A DNA stretch of 64,000 nt from Pseudocolwellia sp. AS88 (GCF_030551755.1 NZ_JAUPEC010000004.1:150873-214872), one strand, 5' to 3'; numbered from the stretch's first letter, positions 30,039 to 40,219 are shown. Notes: generated by a model from the sequence alone, not told the origin. A program made the numbers and translations.

Positions 30039-30752
30039 ATGAGTGAAATTAATCGTATTTCAATACGCTCTTACACTAACAAAATAGAAAGCCATGCTCA
30101 CAGCTATCATCAGCTAGTGCTGCCCTTGCATGGCTCTATTGATATTAAGGTTGGAGACTTTTCAGGGCTAGTCAACATTGGTGATTGTGTCATTATAAAA
30201 TCTGGCGAAACACATGAATTTAAAGCCCACCAGGACGCCAGATTTATTGTGGTAGACAGCGATAAATTACCTGAAAACATCATGAAATCACCTAACGAAA
30301 AAATTGCGATTAACGCACCTTTACTGGCTCTTATTCAATTTATTGAAACTCAATTAAATCATCATATTAATCAAACCATAGAATCAGCCACTTATGACTT
30401 CTTTTATCTGCTTTTAGCACAACAACCGCTATCAAATAACAGAGATAAACGCTTAAACAAAGTACTCAGCTATATTAACCAACACCTAGCGACTAACATG
30501 ACGAATACGCAACTAGCACAACTCGCTTTTCTCAGTATTACTCAGTTCAAAAAAGTCTTTAAAGAAAATCTCGGTGTAACCACTCAACAGTACATTACAC
30601 AACAAAGAATGGATAAAGCTAAAACGCTACTTACCCATACCGATACACCTATAGCAATCATTGCCGAGCAAGTAGGTTATCAAAGTCCGTCAGCATTTAG
30701 CCGTAAGTTTAAAGCTCATTTTGGTAATTGCCCGAGAGAATTTAGTCAATAA
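30039..30752 (+). CDS. AraC-family regulator with cupin sensor
   Basis: A 237-residue transcription factor. Residues 1-90 form a small cupin (HAHSYHQLVLPLHG, GDCVIIKSGETHEF). Two C-terminal HTH motifs lie at about 150-235 (TNTQLAQLAFLSITQFKKVFKENLG and IAIIAEQVGYQSPSAFSRKFKAHFG, the AraC signature). The effector is unknown. It may regulate the downstream small gene or the exporter at 31408, which lie on the same strand. Confidence 0.88.
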   Translation: MSEINRISIRSYTNKIESHAHSYHQLVLPLHGSIDIKVGDFSGLVNIGDCVIIKSGETHEFKAHQDARFIVVDSDKLPENIMKSPNEKIAINAPLLALIQFIETQLNHHINQTIESATYDFFYLLLAQQPLSNNRDKRLNKVLSYINQHLATNMTNTQLAQLAFLSITQFKKVFKENLGVTTQQYITQQRMDKAKTLLTHTDTPIAIIAEQVGYQSPSAFSRKFKAHFGNCPREFSQ

Positions 30753-30838
30753 TCACTTAGAAAGTCGAGTGAATATTCACATTGAGTGGTCAGGTTAACT
30801 TCGTTATATTAAAACAATGCCACAAAACAGAGTTATAT

Positions 30839-31261
30839 ATGAAATTAAACGGAACCTCTAAAACTAAAGAATCTAAATACAATTCAACAGTCAGCTTATT
30901 TTTAAGCATAGGTATGTTAGTTGTGGTTTTAGTCGCTTTTGATTTTTCAGAAATGCCCACATTTGGCAAACTGTTCATGATTCTTTGGATAGGTGTGGTA
31001 TGTGCACAAATTTATCAATCATACAGAAACTCTATATTCTCAAATAAAAGCTTACATCATGAGGTTACAGATCATGATTTGAAAATTTCAGGATTCAAAC
31101 AGAACGTTTCTCCTAAAGCTGAATCAACAAAAGCTAAACCAGAAAAAGACTTTGCATTACGTCTAAGAAAACTAGAAGGTTTATACCTAGATGGCTTATT
31201 AACCACTGAAGAGTACGAAGCAAAAAGACAAGATATATTAGATGAAGATTGGGGAAAATAA
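30839..31261 (+). CDS. Small membrane protein with SHOCT domain
   Basis: 140 residues from the ATG at 30839; a TTG at 30782 would add 19 unlikely residues. Two hydrophobic helices (about 18-36 and 44-60) are followed by a charged linker and a C-terminal SHOCT-type helix pair (LRKLEGLYLDGLLTTEEYEAKRQDIL). SHOCT motifs often cap membrane proteins and mediate oligomerisation. No specific function can be assigned. Confidence 0.75.
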   Translation: MKLNGTSKTKESKYNSTVSLFLSIGMLVVVLVAFDFSEMPTFGKLFMILWIGVVCAQIYQSYRNSIFSNKSLHHEVTDHDLKISGFKQNVSPKAESTKAKPEKDFALRLRKLEGLYLDGLLTTEEYEAKRQDILDEDWGK

Positions 31262-31407
31262 GCAATGTATAACAAAACCCAAACTCCCCCCTTCTTTAAA
31301 ACCTGTTGCCTAAATCACGTCTTCCAAAACAACAAAAGCGTCCTTTCTGCACACTTATTAACTTCATAAGCTAGATAATATGCCTCTATGTTAATTCTTT
31401 TGGGCCT

Positions 31408-32361
31408 ATGATTATGCAAACCACCTTAGGTATTTTAGCTATTGTTATGTGGAGCTGTTTGGCCTTGTTAGGGGTTAACACGGCGGCTATTCCTGCATTT
31501 CAATTATTGTCTGTGTGCTTTGCCATTTCAGCGTTATTAATGTTTATTAAACGCCTTATTTTAAAAGAAAATCTATTCTCCAAGCCAACGTTATCAGTTA
31601 AGCAATGGTTAGTGGGAGTTGGTGGATTATTTGGTTTTCATTATTGTTATTTTACCGCTCTAAAAATAGCGCCAGCAATTGAAGTAAGCTTAATTGCTTA
31701 TTTATGGCCGATGCTACTAGCGCTATTTATTGCCACTAAAGCGACTCGTATCAAAGCATTATTAGGTGGCTTAATAAGCTTTATTGGTGTGAGTTTTATT
31801 ATAGTGGGTGATACTGATCTGGCTTACAATCCTGACTATATCAAGGGTTATGCATTAGCTGCTTGCTGCGCCATTTTATGGTCCACTTATTCTTGGTTCT
31901 TTTCAAAGTCAGATAGTAACGCTGCAAACTCAGTTGATAACATTGGTTGGTTATCGTTAGTTACTGCATTATTCGCGCTTATAGTTCACTTTCAATTAGA
32001 GACAGCTTACCTGTCAAGCTCGCAATTAAGCTCTCAGAATTGGCAATTCACTTTTCAACAATGGATTAGCATTATTTTATTGGGAATAGGCCCTGTTGGC
32101 GGCGCATTTTATTTATGGGACATCGCTTTAAAGCAAGGAAATAAGAAACTCTTAGCCTCGTTAAGCTTTTGTACTCCACTAATCTCGTCAATAATTTTAG
32201 CTCTTGTTGGACTTAACTTATGGTCTTCGAATATACTGATTTCATTAAGTTTAATACTACTAGGCGCGCTGGTTTCTAATACACGAACTCTTTCATTCTC
32301 AGCTCTGCTTTTATATATAAAATTAAAAGTGAAGCGGAACACACACAAAATCTCAACGTAA
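31408..32361 (+). CDS. EamA/DMT-family exporter, YddG-like
   Basis: A 317-residue inner-membrane protein with about ten hydrophobic helices in two EamA repeats. GLFGFHYCYFTALKIAPAIE followed by VSLIAYLWPMLLALF resembles the YddG region that carries aromatic amino acids and other metabolites out of the cell. A weak start context leaves MIM or the second Met possible. csaA begins 15 bases after the stop, so the two probably share a transcript. Confidence 0.8.
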   Translation: MIMQTTLGILAIVMWSCLALLGVNTAAIPAFQLLSVCFAISALLMFIKRLILKENLFSKPTLSVKQWLVGVGGLFGFHYCYFTALKIAPAIEVSLIAYLWPMLLALFIATKATRIKALLGGLISFIGVSFIIVGDTDLAYNPDYIKGYALAACCAILWSTYSWFFSKSDSNAANSVDNIGWLSLVTALFALIVHFQLETAYLSSSQLSSQNWQFTFQQWISIILLGIGPVGGAFYLWDIALKQGNKKLLASLSFCTPLISSIILALVGLNLWSSNILISLSLILLGALVSNTRTLSFSALLLYIKLKVKRNTHKIST

Positions 32362-32376
32362 ATATAAGGCGATAAC

Positions 32377-32712
32377 ATGCAAATAACATGGGACGATTTT
32401 CAAAAAGTAGATTTAAGAATTGGCACTATTATCGAAGTTACTGAGTTTCCTGAAGCTCATAACCCTTCGTACAAAATGAGAATAGATTTTGGTGACGAGA
32501 TTGGTATCAAAAAGTCTAGCGCACAAATCACTAAGCTTTATAACCTAGACGATTTACTCGGTAAGCAAGTGCTTGCGGTAACTAACTTTCCACCTAAGCA
32601 AATAGGCCCATTTATGTCGGAATGTTTAGTGACGGGTTTCTACAATACCAATAAAGATATTGCGCTAGCGATGCCTGAATTTGACGTACCAAACGGTTCT
32701 AAGCTTATTTAA
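32377..32712 (+). CDS. csaA: tRNA-binding protein CsaA
   Basis: A 111-residue OB-fold protein. Starting from FQKVDLRIGTI, it shows the conserved CsaA/methionyl-tRNA-synthetase C-terminal-like pattern: GTIIEVTEFPEAHNPSYKM, KKSSAQIT, LLGKQVLAVTNFPPKQIGPF and a final PEFDVPNGSKLI. CsaA dimers bind tRNA and have been described as chaperone- and export-related in Bacillus. It closely follows the YddG-like gene. Confidence 0.93.
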   Translation: MQITWDDFQKVDLRIGTIIEVTEFPEAHNPSYKMRIDFGDEIGIKKSSAQITKLYNLDDLLGKQVLAVTNFPPKQIGPFMSECLVTGFYNTNKDIALAMPEFDVPNGSKLI

Positions 32713-32747
32713 ACTGGTTTATATCATGACTTAAATATGAGTATATG

Positions 32748-33050
32748 CTACAAAACAAAAAAGAATATGCCCATACTAACTACCACAGTAAGTAAGGTAT
32801 TTCGCGTAAAGTAAGCCAGTAAACACGCGATAATAGCGCCCACTAAGTAGTTATTATCAATACTTAAATAAAGCGCCTGCTCTTTTACTAAAACCAAAGG
32901 CGCTATTATTGCCGTCAGTACAGCAGGTGCGGCATAACTAAGAAACTGCAACGAATGTTTATTAAGTTTTAGCGGCAACTTAGGTTCTAGAAATAAGTAA
33001 CGGCTGATAAAAACGATTGCAGCCATTAAGCCTATAGTTATCCAAATCAT
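32748..33050 (-). CDS. azlD: AzlD-type branched-chain amino acid exporter small subunit
   Basis: A 100-residue membrane protein with about four short hydrophobic helices. It has the family motifs TRYLF-like FISRYLFLE, LKFLSYAAPAVLTAIIAP (here LQFLSYAAPAVLTAI) and a C-terminal FTRNTLLTVVVSMGIF. The start overlaps the azlC stop by four bases (ATGA), which shows translational coupling. Together they form the two-component AzlCD exporter. Confidence 0.9.
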   Translation of the reverse strand: MIWITIGLMAAIVFISRYLFLEPKLPLKLNKHSLQFLSYAAPAVLTAIIAPLVLVKEQALYLSIDNNYLVGAIIACLLAYFTRNTLLTVVVSMGIFFFVL

Positions 33051-33784
33051 ACTGATTCACCTGTCATTCTTGCATACAAAGTACCGCAAGCCATGCCAAT
33101 TAAAGCAGAAATGAGTAAACCTATTTCAATATTGTAAATCCTACAAACCACCGAACTCACCAACGACACTAATACACATACCAAGATAGATTTAGCTTTA
33201 ACCATAGGAATAATAATCGCGATAAAGGTAGAAGCAATAGCAAAGTCTAATCCCCAGTTTTCCATATTCGGTATGCTTTGCCCGGCAATAATGCCAAGTA
33301 AGGTAGCAATGTTCCAAAATACATAAAAACTTAAACCTCCGCCTAGTGCATACCAGCGGTTAAATAAGTGATCTTTACTTGTAGTAACAATGGCAAAGAG
33401 TTCGTCGGTTAGTAAAAAACCAAGAGACAAACGCCACTTTAATGGTAGTGAACTTACGTCTTTTCTTAACGCCATGCCGTAAAGTAAATGTCGAGAAGTG
33501 ATCAACAACGTAGTTAGCAAGATACTTGTTAAACCTATACCTGATTTTATCATACCTAAAGCGACAAGCTGAGCAGCTCCAGCAAAAACTATCATCGACA
33601 TACCTTGCGACTCAAGTGATGTTAGCCCAACCTCAATGGCATAAGATCCCGCTAAAATACCCCATGGGATCACAGCGATACTTAATGGCAACATAGCGAT
33701 AACGCCTTGCCAGAATGATTTCTGCTTCGATTGGGTTTTGGACTTCTCTTTGAACTTGCTTTTGAATTGTTCTTCGGCTTGCAC
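33047..33784 (-). CDS. azlC: AzlC-type branched-chain amino acid permease large subunit
   Basis: A 245-residue membrane protein with about five hydrophobic segments. AzlC signatures are present: LPLSIAVIPWGILAG, FAGAAQLVALGMI, TSRHLLYGMALR and LLTDELFAI. Its basic N-terminus (KSKFKEKSKTQSKQKS) is unusually long and lysine-rich. An AraC regulator is encoded immediately upstream in the same direction and probably controls the operon. Confidence 0.92.
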   Translation of the reverse strand: MQAEEQFKSKFKEKSKTQSKQKSFWQGVIAMLPLSIAVIPWGILAGSYAIEVGLTSLESQGMSMIVFAGAAQLVALGMIKSGIGLTSILLTTLLITSRHLLYGMALRKDVSSLPLKWRLSLGFLLTDELFAIVTTSKDHLFNRWYALGGGLSFYVFWNIATLLGIIAGQSIPNMENWGLDFAIASTFIAIIIPMVKAKSILVCVLVSLVSSVVCRIYNIEIGLLISALIGMACGTLYARMTGESV

Positions 33785-33873
33785 TGGCGCTTCTCTTAGT
33801 TCTAACCGCTTAGGAAAATTACTTTTAAATACTGGATTTAATAAAAATTATTTTACGACAAAAAATGATAAAT

Positions 33874-34713
33874 TTATTGTACAAAATTGGCTCTTAACGC
33901 TTTTGAATAAACACCAGGTGTTACACCCATGGCACGTTTAAAATGACGATATAGATGGCTTTGATCATGAAAACCACTATCAAGCGCAACATCCATCATT
34001 TTATAACCTTGTTGAATCAACTTTTTAGCCAGTCTTAATCGGCTTTGTATTTGATAAGTATGTGGCGGTAAGCCAAAAGAACGTTGAAACTGTCTTAATA
34101 AATGGCATGGGCTTAAGCCTGAAATTAACGCTAACTCCTCCAAAGAAACATCGGCAGCAGGATATTCATCTAAAAACTCTTTAACAAGCAACACATGACT
34201 TTTATTAGATTGCGCGAGGTTAATATTGAAACGGCTTTTACTGTGCCGCGCCACTAATTTTACCAGTGCAGAATAAAGCACGCTTTCACGCAATAAAGTA
34301 TTTTCAGAGGTACTAAGGGTAGTAAAAGTTGTACGTAATACTTGCGCCAAATGAGGGTCGTAAACCACAGCTTGTGGGAAGTAAGGAGCACCTTTATTTA
34401 GCCCTAACTCTTGGCTGATAGATTCAAATACAGCAGGCAGCGGATACATAGCACGATACGACCATCCACCTTCAGATGCTGAACAGCCATTATGTACTTC
34501 ATCGGCATTCACTAAAATAATACTGTGCTGTGGAGCAATATGATTATCACCTGTGCGATAGAATTTTTGCGCACCATTATCGATAACACCCACAGTATAT
34601 CCAGCATGACTATGCCGAGAGAAATTCTGTTTATAGTAAGTCGCGTCAAGCAGTTCAATACCGCCTAACTCTTCTGTTAACTGAAATTCCGCCCTTTCTT
34701 TTAACGCCGCCAT
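33874..34713 (-). CDS. AraC-family regulator of the azlCD operon (probable)
   Basis: 279 residues. The N-terminal AraC-type ligand-binding cupin has FSRHSHAGYTVGVI and HSIILVNADEVHNG. The C-terminal two HTHs contain VSLEELALISGLSPCHLLRQF and MMDVALDSGFHDQSHLYRHFKRAMGVTPG. AraC regulators of this architecture are often encoded beside azlCD genes. It is separated from azlC by 89 bases. The effector is probably an amino acid, which is inference. Confidence 0.85.
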   Translation of the reverse strand: MAALKERAEFQLTEELGGIELLDATYYKQNFSRHSHAGYTVGVIDNGAQKFYRTGDNHIAPQHSIILVNADEVHNGCSASEGGWSYRAMYPLPAVFESISQELGLNKGAPYFPQAVVYDPHLAQVLRTTFTTLSTSENTLLRESVLYSALVKLVARHSKSRFNINLAQSNKSHVLLVKEFLDEYPAADVSLEELALISGLSPCHLLRQFQRSFGLPPHTYQIQSRLRLAKKLIQQGYKMMDVALDSGFHDQSHLYRHFKRAMGVTPGVYSKALRANFVQ

Positions 34714-34917
34714 ACTGATTCGTAGTTAGCCATTTTTATACATTATAATTCATCGAGATTAGCATGTTTTGTACAATATGAGCATGTAGATTTTAAACAT
34801 TAGAGTATTCGAACAAAATTCCCAAAAAAACATAAGTCTGTTATATTTTCTTAGCTGAAGTAACTCTGTGTTGTAAGTCTAATCAATAACTATAAGAATC
34901 GAAAATAAGGAATAAAT

Positions 34918-36189
34918 ATGTTTCTCCATCCTAAAGGTAAGTTCGCTATTTTCGTTTCGCTGTTCGTTTTTCTACTATCTGCTTGCTCTTCCAATCCCAA
35001 ACTCATGCCAACCCCTAATGTATTTGTGAATTCACCTTATTCAGAAAACGATATACCTGAAACTTTACGTGAAACCAGTATGGAGCTGATTTATGTAACC
35101 GACAGAGGTGCTTCAGAAAAAAAAGGCGTTAAATACGATGCTAGTCGTTCCTCATCTATTGCTTATGGTGTTGCCAAAGTAAATTTTGATAATAACGCAC
35201 TCCCTTTTGCGACATTAATTGAGCAAAGTAATCTACAAAAGCGCTCGGCCGATTTAACTTATGTTATGGAACAAGTTGATGAGCAAGGACGTTTTCCTTT
35301 ATCACCTTATAAATTTAAAATGGTAGGAGAGCACCTCCAGATTGATGAAGACATTCTAGAAAAGAAATCTTTCCATGAAAACCAACTCAACAACAAGATC
35401 AATCAAGGCTTAAAAAACAGCGAGAATAAAGATGTTGTTTTATTTGTTCATGGTTTTAACAATACCTTTGATGAATCGGTATTTACTCTTGCTGGTCTTT
35501 GGCATTTTATGAAACGCCAAGGTGTTCCTATCGTTTATTCTTGGCCAGCAGCAGCGAAAGGTCTTAACGCTTATTTTGCAGATAAAGAGTCAGGACAATT
35601 TACTATTTTCCATTTGAAAGAAACTTTACGAGTACTTTTTAAGAATCCTGAAATAGAAAACATTCATATTATTGCTCACAGCCGTGGCACCGACGTAGTA
35701 ACGACAACATTACGTGAACTGATTATTGAAAACAGAGCCAGCGGTGGAAATCCAAGAAAAGACTTACGCATAGAAAATCTAGTTCTAGCAGCTCCCGATC
35801 TAGATTTTGGTATAATTAAACAAAGATTAATGGCAGAACAGTTTGGCCCAGCTTTCGGAAAAATCACCATTTACACCTCTCAAGAAGACAGTGCTTTAGG
35901 TATTTCCTCGTGGTTAACAAACAGCTTGAGCTTTGGCCGATTAAATACAAAAGATGTGAACGTGAATGAGCGAAACATCTTTAATTCAGTAGGAAATGTA
36001 AGCCTAATTAAAGTACCTAAATCAAGTAACTTTATTGGACACGATTACTTTCATAGTAACCCAGCTGTAAGTTCAGACCTTATCAACTTGATCTTACACA
36101 AAGCTTCTCCGGGTTCAAAAGAACGACCGTTAACAAAGCTTGAAAATAACTTTTGGTCGCTCGACTCAGATTATTTGATAGAGAAATAG
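34918..36189 (+). CDS. DUF900 alpha/beta-hydrolase lipoprotein
   Basis: A 423-residue exported protein with lipobox LLSACSSN. The hydrolase core has the oxyanion-hole motif VHGFNNTFDE and the nucleophile elbow HIIAHSRGTD (Ser in AHSRG), with a conserved PDLDF and a C-terminal His in GHDYFHSN. This is the DUF900 family, predicted serine hydrolases of the bacterial envelope; its substrate is not known. Start after AAGGAATAAAT. Its 3' end is closed by a bidirectional terminator shared with the RRM gene. Confidence 0.82.
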   Translation: MFLHPKGKFAIFVSLFVFLLSACSSNPKLMPTPNVFVNSPYSENDIPETLRETSMELIYVTDRGASEKKGVKYDASRSSSIAYGVAKVNFDNNALPFATLIEQSNLQKRSADLTYVMEQVDEQGRFPLSPYKFKMVGEHLQIDEDILEKKSFHENQLNNKINQGLKNSENKDVVLFVHGFNNTFDESVFTLAGLWHFMKRQGVPIVYSWPAAAKGLNAYFADKESGQFTIFHLKETLRVLFKNPEIENIHIIAHSRGTDVVTTTLRELIIENRASGGNPRKDLRIENLVLAAPDLDFGIIKQRLMAEQFGPAFGKITIYTSQEDSALGISSWLTNSLSFGRLNTKDVNVNERNIFNSVGNVSLIKVPKSSNFIGHDYFHSNPAVSSDLINLILHKASPGSKERPLTKLENNFWSLDSDYLIEK

Positions 36190-36239
36190 CTTCTCATCTC
36201 TCATTTATTTTAGTTTTCCACTAAACTCCAGACACAAAA

Positions 36240-36269
36240 AAGCCAGCGACTGACGAAGCTGGCTTAGTT
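36240..36269. terminator. Bidirectional terminator between DUF900 and RRM genes
   Basis: AAGCCAGC (36240-36247) pairs with GCTGGCTT (36258-36265) around a 10-base loop. Short A- and T-rich tracts (ACAAAAA before, AGTTTTA after) flank both sides, so it can stop both converging transcripts. Confidence 0.8.
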
Positions 36270-36290
36270 TTACTCAAAATAGAATAGCTA

Positions 36291-36527
36291 TTATTGAGCT
36301 ACTTTTACTCGAATTCTGTTTTTTGCAATTCTTTGTTCATGTAAAGCTGCTAATGCTTTTTTTGCTTCAATTTCTTTCGGCATTTCTACAAAAGCAAAAC
36401 CTTTTGATAAACCTGTCGCTTGGTCTAAAACCAGCGTACATTCTGATACTTTGCCATGTGCAGAAAATAAAATACGAATTTCTTGTTCGGTTGTTGAACG
36501 AGAAAGGTTACGAACTAAAAGTTTCAT
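36291..36527 (-). CDS. Small RRM-type RNA-binding protein
   Basis: 78 residues from the ATG at 36527; a start at 36560 would add an unlikely 11-residue extension. It is a complete RNA recognition motif: MKLLVRNLS (RNP2-type) and SKGFAFVEM (RNP1), with VAQ at the C-terminus. Small single-RRM proteins of this kind occur in many gammaproteobacteria and cyanobacteria, often in cold-responsive settings. Function inferred as RNA binding only. Confidence 0.9.
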   Translation of the reverse strand: MKLLVRNLSRSTTEQEIRILFSAHGKVSECTLVLDQATGLSKGFAFVEMPKEIEAKKALAALHEQRIAKNRIRVKVAQ

Positions 36528-36645
36528 AATTAACCATTGGTGTGTTTCTTTATACTGCAATTATCTCACAATTCTTCTACAGACCATATTAGTTTGTGTA
36601 TTTTATCGCTATGTCACTGTTTCAACGTTTTACAGCTGAGTATTG

Positions 36646-37647
36646 TTACCTTTCGACGACTGTCGCTTTATTGTTTAGCGTATTAAAAAAAGCTTTAATT
36701 TGGCTGGTTTCTTCGGCGGTTAGTCTAATGCCTAATTGATGCCAACCGGTATCTTCGATCGCTTGTTCAATAGTGGTTGCTGCACCATCATGAAAGTAAG
36801 GCGCGGTATTTAATACGTTACGTAATGATGGAACTTTAAAGAAGTAGTTATCGCCGGGGTTCTTGGTTATATCTCCAACACCTTTATCTATTGTATTTGG
36901 ATAAGGATGTACAATACCCATTTTCATAAATAAGCGGCTACCTAATAACGGTCCGTTATGACAAGCCACACAGCCTTTTTCGATAAAAGTATTTAGCCCT
37001 ATTTTTTCGGCTTGTGTGATGGCAGTTTCATCGCATTTTAAATATTCATCAAGCCGGTCTCGGGTAATTAAAGTGCGTTGAAAAGCTGCTAGCGCCTGCG
37101 AAATATTCTGTATAGAAATCGGTTGCTCTTGTTCTGGATAAGCTTGCTGTGGAAATGCTTGTTTGAATTCAGTTAAATAGCCTTTGTTGATAAGTCTTGT
37201 AAGCACTTCGTTTTCTGAAGGCATGGCCATTTCTTTTATATCGAAAAGTGGAAAGGCAACTTGTGCTTCTAAGGTTTTAGCGCGTCCGTCCCAAAACTGA
37301 GCGACGTGCATTCCTGCATTCCATGTGGAAGTTGAGTTACGTGTACCTAACTTACCTAAGGCACCTACAGATACCTTTAAGTTATCAACACCTGCTGCAT
37401 TATTAATAATGTTATGGCAGCTATTGCATGATTGTGTTTTGTTAATTGAAAGCGCAGTTTCAAAATAAAGTTTTTCGCCTAAAGCTTGTTGCTGCTTGGT
37501 GTCAGCTTCACTGCCTGTCATTTTATCGGGCATCGGCTGGAAAAATTGTAATGCAGATTGAACAAGACTGTTAGTTGCATGGCTTTTACTTATATTGCTT
37601 AGGGTAAGTAAAAGAGTAATGGCACCAAGTAGTAAGGTTTTGTTCAT
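36646..37647 (-). CDS. Di-haem cytochrome c peroxidase
   Basis: A 333-residue periplasmic peroxidase (bacterial CCP/MauG family) that reduces H2O2 with electrons from c-type cytochromes. I use the ATG at 37647, preceded by GGGAGAAG, rather than the GTG at 37668. The signal peptide ends near SKSHA. Two haem-binding CxxCH motifs (CNSCH and CVACH) are visible, together with MKMGIVHPYPN and KVPSLRNV, the typical haem-ligand regions. It lies 174 bases downstream of katG on the same strand, so the peroxide-removal genes probably form one block. Confidence 0.92.
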   Translation of the reverse strand: MNKTLLLGAITLLLTLSNISKSHATNSLVQSALQFFQPMPDKMTGSEADTKQQQALGEKLYFETALSINKTQSCNSCHNIINNAAGVDNLKVSVGALGKLGTRNSTSTWNAGMHVAQFWDGRAKTLEAQVAFPLFDIKEMAMPSENEVLTRLINKGYLTEFKQAFPQQAYPEQEQPISIQNISQALAAFQRTLITRDRLDEYLKCDETAITQAEKIGLNTFIEKGCVACHNGPLLGSRLFMKMGIVHPYPNTIDKGVGDITKNPGDNYFFKVPSLRNVLNTAPYFHDGAATTIEQAIEDTGWHQLGIRLTAEETSQIKAFFNTLNNKATVVER

Positions 37648-37741
37648 GAGGCTTCTTCTCCCAAGCACCCTCTAATGTGAAAAAAGAGAAGAATAAGTGC
37701 TTTGGCAATAAACCAGTCAGTACTCATTCTTCTCTTGTTAT

Positions 37742-37775
37742 AAGGTTAACTCTGTAATGATACAGAGTTAACCTT
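37742..37775. terminator. Strong hairpin between katG and the ccp gene
   Basis: AAGGTTAACTCTGTA (37742-37756) and TACAGAGTTAACCTT (37761-37775) are perfect 15-base complements with a four-base ATGA loop. In katG orientation the stem is followed by ATAACAAG, without a good T-run. It probably attenuates or processes the katG transcript before ccp. Confidence 0.65.
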
Positions 37776-37821
37776 TCTTACTTACAAACTATCATTTGTA
37801 TATTTACGATTAATGCTTAGT

Positions 37822-40044
37822 TTATTTCAGGTCAAAGCGATCTAACTTCATCACTTTATCCCAAGCACTTACGAAATCGTTAACAAACTTCTGGTCAGCA
37901 TCTTTAGAAGCGTAAACTTCTGCAATTGCTCTAAGCTCTGAACTTGAACCGAAGATTAAGTCAACTGGTGTTGCTTTCCACTTTAACTCACCTGTAGCAC
38001 GGTCACGACCTTCGTAGATACCTTCTTCAGATTTAGCTTTAGTCCATTTGTTAGACATATCTAATAAGTTAACAAAGAAGTCGTTAGTTAATACGCCAGG
38101 CTTGTCTGTAAATACACCTAGTGAAGAACCATCGAAGTTAGCATTCAATGCACGCATACCACCAACAAGCACTGTCATTTCAGGAACATTTAAGCCAAGA
38201 GTATTCGCTTTATCAACTAACATTTCTGTTGGTTTCATGTAGCTATCTGTAGTGTAAAAGTTACGGAAACCGTCAGCATCAGGCTTCAAGTAGTTAAACG
38301 ATGTAACATCTGTTTGTGCTTGTGTTGCATCAGCACGGCCAGCTACAAATGGAACTTTAACTTTAAAGCCAGCTTGTTTAGCAGCGTCTTCAATTGCTAC
38401 AGCACCACCAAGAACGATTAAGTCAGCAAGAGAAACCTGTTTCTTAGATGATTTCTTGTTGAATTTATCTTGGATAGATTCAAGTTTAGCTAATACTTTG
38501 CTTAGTTCTTTAGGGTTATTAACAGCCCATGTGTTTTGTGGCGCAAGGTTAATACGTGCACCATTTGCACCGCCACGCATATCTGTAACTCTGTGGCTAG
38601 ACGCTGACGCCCATGCTGTTCTTACTAATTCAGACGTTGTTAAACCTGAATCAAGAATGTTTTTCTTAAGTTTAACTACATCCTTGTCTGTTACTAACTT
38701 GTATGTAACTTCTGAGATAGGGTCTTGCCATGTAAGTACTTCATTTGGTATTTCAGCACCAACGTATCTTGCACGAGGTCCCATATCACGATGCGTTAGT
38801 TTGAACCATGCTTTAGCAAAAGCTTTATCAAATTCACGTGGGTCTTCTCTGAAAGCTTCAACAATCTTACGGAATGCTGGATCTTCTTTTAACGCAACAT
38901 CAGTTGTAAACATAATAGGCGCATTACGCTTATTAGGAATATGTGCATCAGGAACTAAGTAAGCTGCAGCTGGATCATCTGGTGTCCATTGCTTAGCGCC
39001 ACTAGGACTTTTAGTAAGTACCCAGTTAAAATTCATTAGGTTGTCTAAGTAGTTTGACGACCATTTAGTTGGAGTTACTGTCCAAGCGCCTTCTAAGCCA
39101 CTTGTTGAAGTATCAGCACCAACACCAGTACCACATGAATTCTTCCAGCCTAAACCTTGATCTTCAACCGCCGAACCTGCAGGTTCAACGCCAACACATT
39201 TACTTGGCTTTTTCGCACCATGTGCTTTACCTAATGTGTGACCACCAGCAAGTAGAGCAACAATTTCTTCGTCGTTCATTGCCATGCGGCCAAATGATAA
39301 TCTAATATCTGCAGCAGCTAAAAGAGGATCAGGGTTACCGTGTGGACCTTCAGGGTTTACATAAATCAAGCCCATTTCTAATGCAGCAAGAGGACGTTTT
39401 AATTCGCCTTTTGAATCACGACGTTCGTCAGTAAGCATTTTAGTTTCTGGACCCCAGTAAACTAGATCTGGTTCCCAATCGTCGCTACGACCACCAGCAA
39501 AACCAAAGGTTTTAAAGCCCATTGACTCAAGCGCTACGTTACCAGAAAGTACCATTAAATCTGCCCAAGAAACTTGACGACCATACTTTTGTTTTACAGG
39601 CCATAATAAACGGCGAGCTTTATCTAAGTTTGCGTTGTCTGGCCAGCTATTTAGCGGATCAAAACGTTGTTGACCACCAGAAGCACCACCACGACCATCA
39701 TGTACACGGTAAACACCAGCACTATGCCAAGCCATACGGATCATTAATGGACCGTAATGCCCCCAATCTGCAGGCCACCAAGCTTTTGAATCAACAAGCG
39801 TTGTTTCAATATCTTTTTTAAGTGTATCAAGATCAACTTTGGCAAATTCTTTTGCATAATTAAATTCTGCACCGTACGGGTTTGATTCTGCACCGTGCTG
39901 TCTTAGTGGACTAAGGTTTAATTGATCTGGCCACCAAAATTGATTTGTTTTAGCTTCGCCTTCAGCAAATGCTGAAACAGTTACAGCCATTGATGAAAGA
40001 GCTACTGTAATTGCTGCTGCCATTGGGAGTGCTTTTTTTAGCAT
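37822..40044 (-). CDS. katG: Exported catalase-peroxidase KatG
   Basis: A 740-residue bifunctional catalase-peroxidase. The N-terminal 27 residues ([24 protein letters not shown]) form a clear signal peptide, so it acts in the periplasm, unlike the usual cytosolic enzyme. The active site has R-x-x-W-H in [15 protein letters not shown], and the Met-Tyr-Trp cross-link residues (Trp in AWHS, Tyr in IYVNPEG, Met in RMAMND). Proximal haem His is in [10 protein letters not shown]. The second, non-catalytic KatG domain is also complete. AGGAAAC precedes the start. It is divergent from the second OxyR-type gene. Confidence 0.96.
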   Translation of the reverse strand: MLKKALPMAAAITVALSSMAVTVSAFAEGEAKTNQFWWPDQLNLSPLRQHGAESNPYGAEFNYAKEFAKVDLDTLKKDIETTLVDSKAWWPADWGHYGPLMIRMAWHSAGVYRVHDGRGGASGGQQRFDPLNSWPDNANLDKARRLLWPVKQKYGRQVSWADLMVLSGNVALESMGFKTFGFAGGRSDDWEPDLVYWGPETKMLTDERRDSKGELKRPLAALEMGLIYVNPEGPHGNPDPLLAAADIRLSFGRMAMNDEEIVALLAGGHTLGKAHGAKKPSKCVGVEPAGSAVEDQGLGWKNSCGTGVGADTSTSGLEGAWTVTPTKWSSNYLDNLMNFNWVLTKSPSGAKQWTPDDPAAAYLVPDAHIPNKRNAPIMFTTDVALKEDPAFRKIVEAFREDPREFDKAFAKAWFKLTHRDMGPRARYVGAEIPNEVLTWQDPISEVTYKLVTDKDVVKLKKNILDSGLTTSELVRTAWASASSHRVTDMRGGANGARINLAPQNTWAVNNPKELSKVLAKLESIQDKFNKKSSKKQVSLADLIVLGGAVAIEDAAKQAGFKVKVPFVAGRADATQAQTDVTSFNYLKPDADGFRNFYTTDSYMKPTEMLVDKANTLGLNVPEMTVLVGGMRALNANFDGSSLGVFTDKPGVLTNDFFVNLLDMSNKWTKAKSEEGIYEGRDRATGELKWKATPVDLIFGSSSELRAIAEVYASKDADQKFVNDFVSAWDKVMKLDRFDLK

Positions 40045-40205
40045 GATAGTTTCCTCGTAATGTTTAAGACTTTATTTATAACTTTGTTCAGAAGTTGTAA
40101 TAATTAATTTCAAGTGCAGTGTAGAGGCAAGAGTATCTTCTGGATATTTGATTAACTTGAAGATAATGTTCTGTTTTTTCGACTTATCGATTTTTTTGAT
40201 TAAAT

Positions 40206-40219
40206 ATCAGCTATTTGAT
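40206..40219. promoter_or_regulatory. LysR-type operator candidate in the katG-oxyR2 gap
   Basis: ATCA-N6-TGAT (40206-40209 and 40216-40219) is a short palindrome in the 293-base gap between the divergent katG and LysR genes. The four-part OxyR motif found at ahpC is not present here. It is the best-placed symmetric site but short enough to be chance. Confidence 0.25.

Noticed and set aside
30782..30838. TTG-initiated extension of the SHOCT protein
   Set aside because: The 19 extra residues have no support and the ATG at 30839 gives a normal start.
38456..38962. Plus-strand ORF of 168 codons inside katG
   Set aside because: Antisense shadow; katG is clearly the coding frame.
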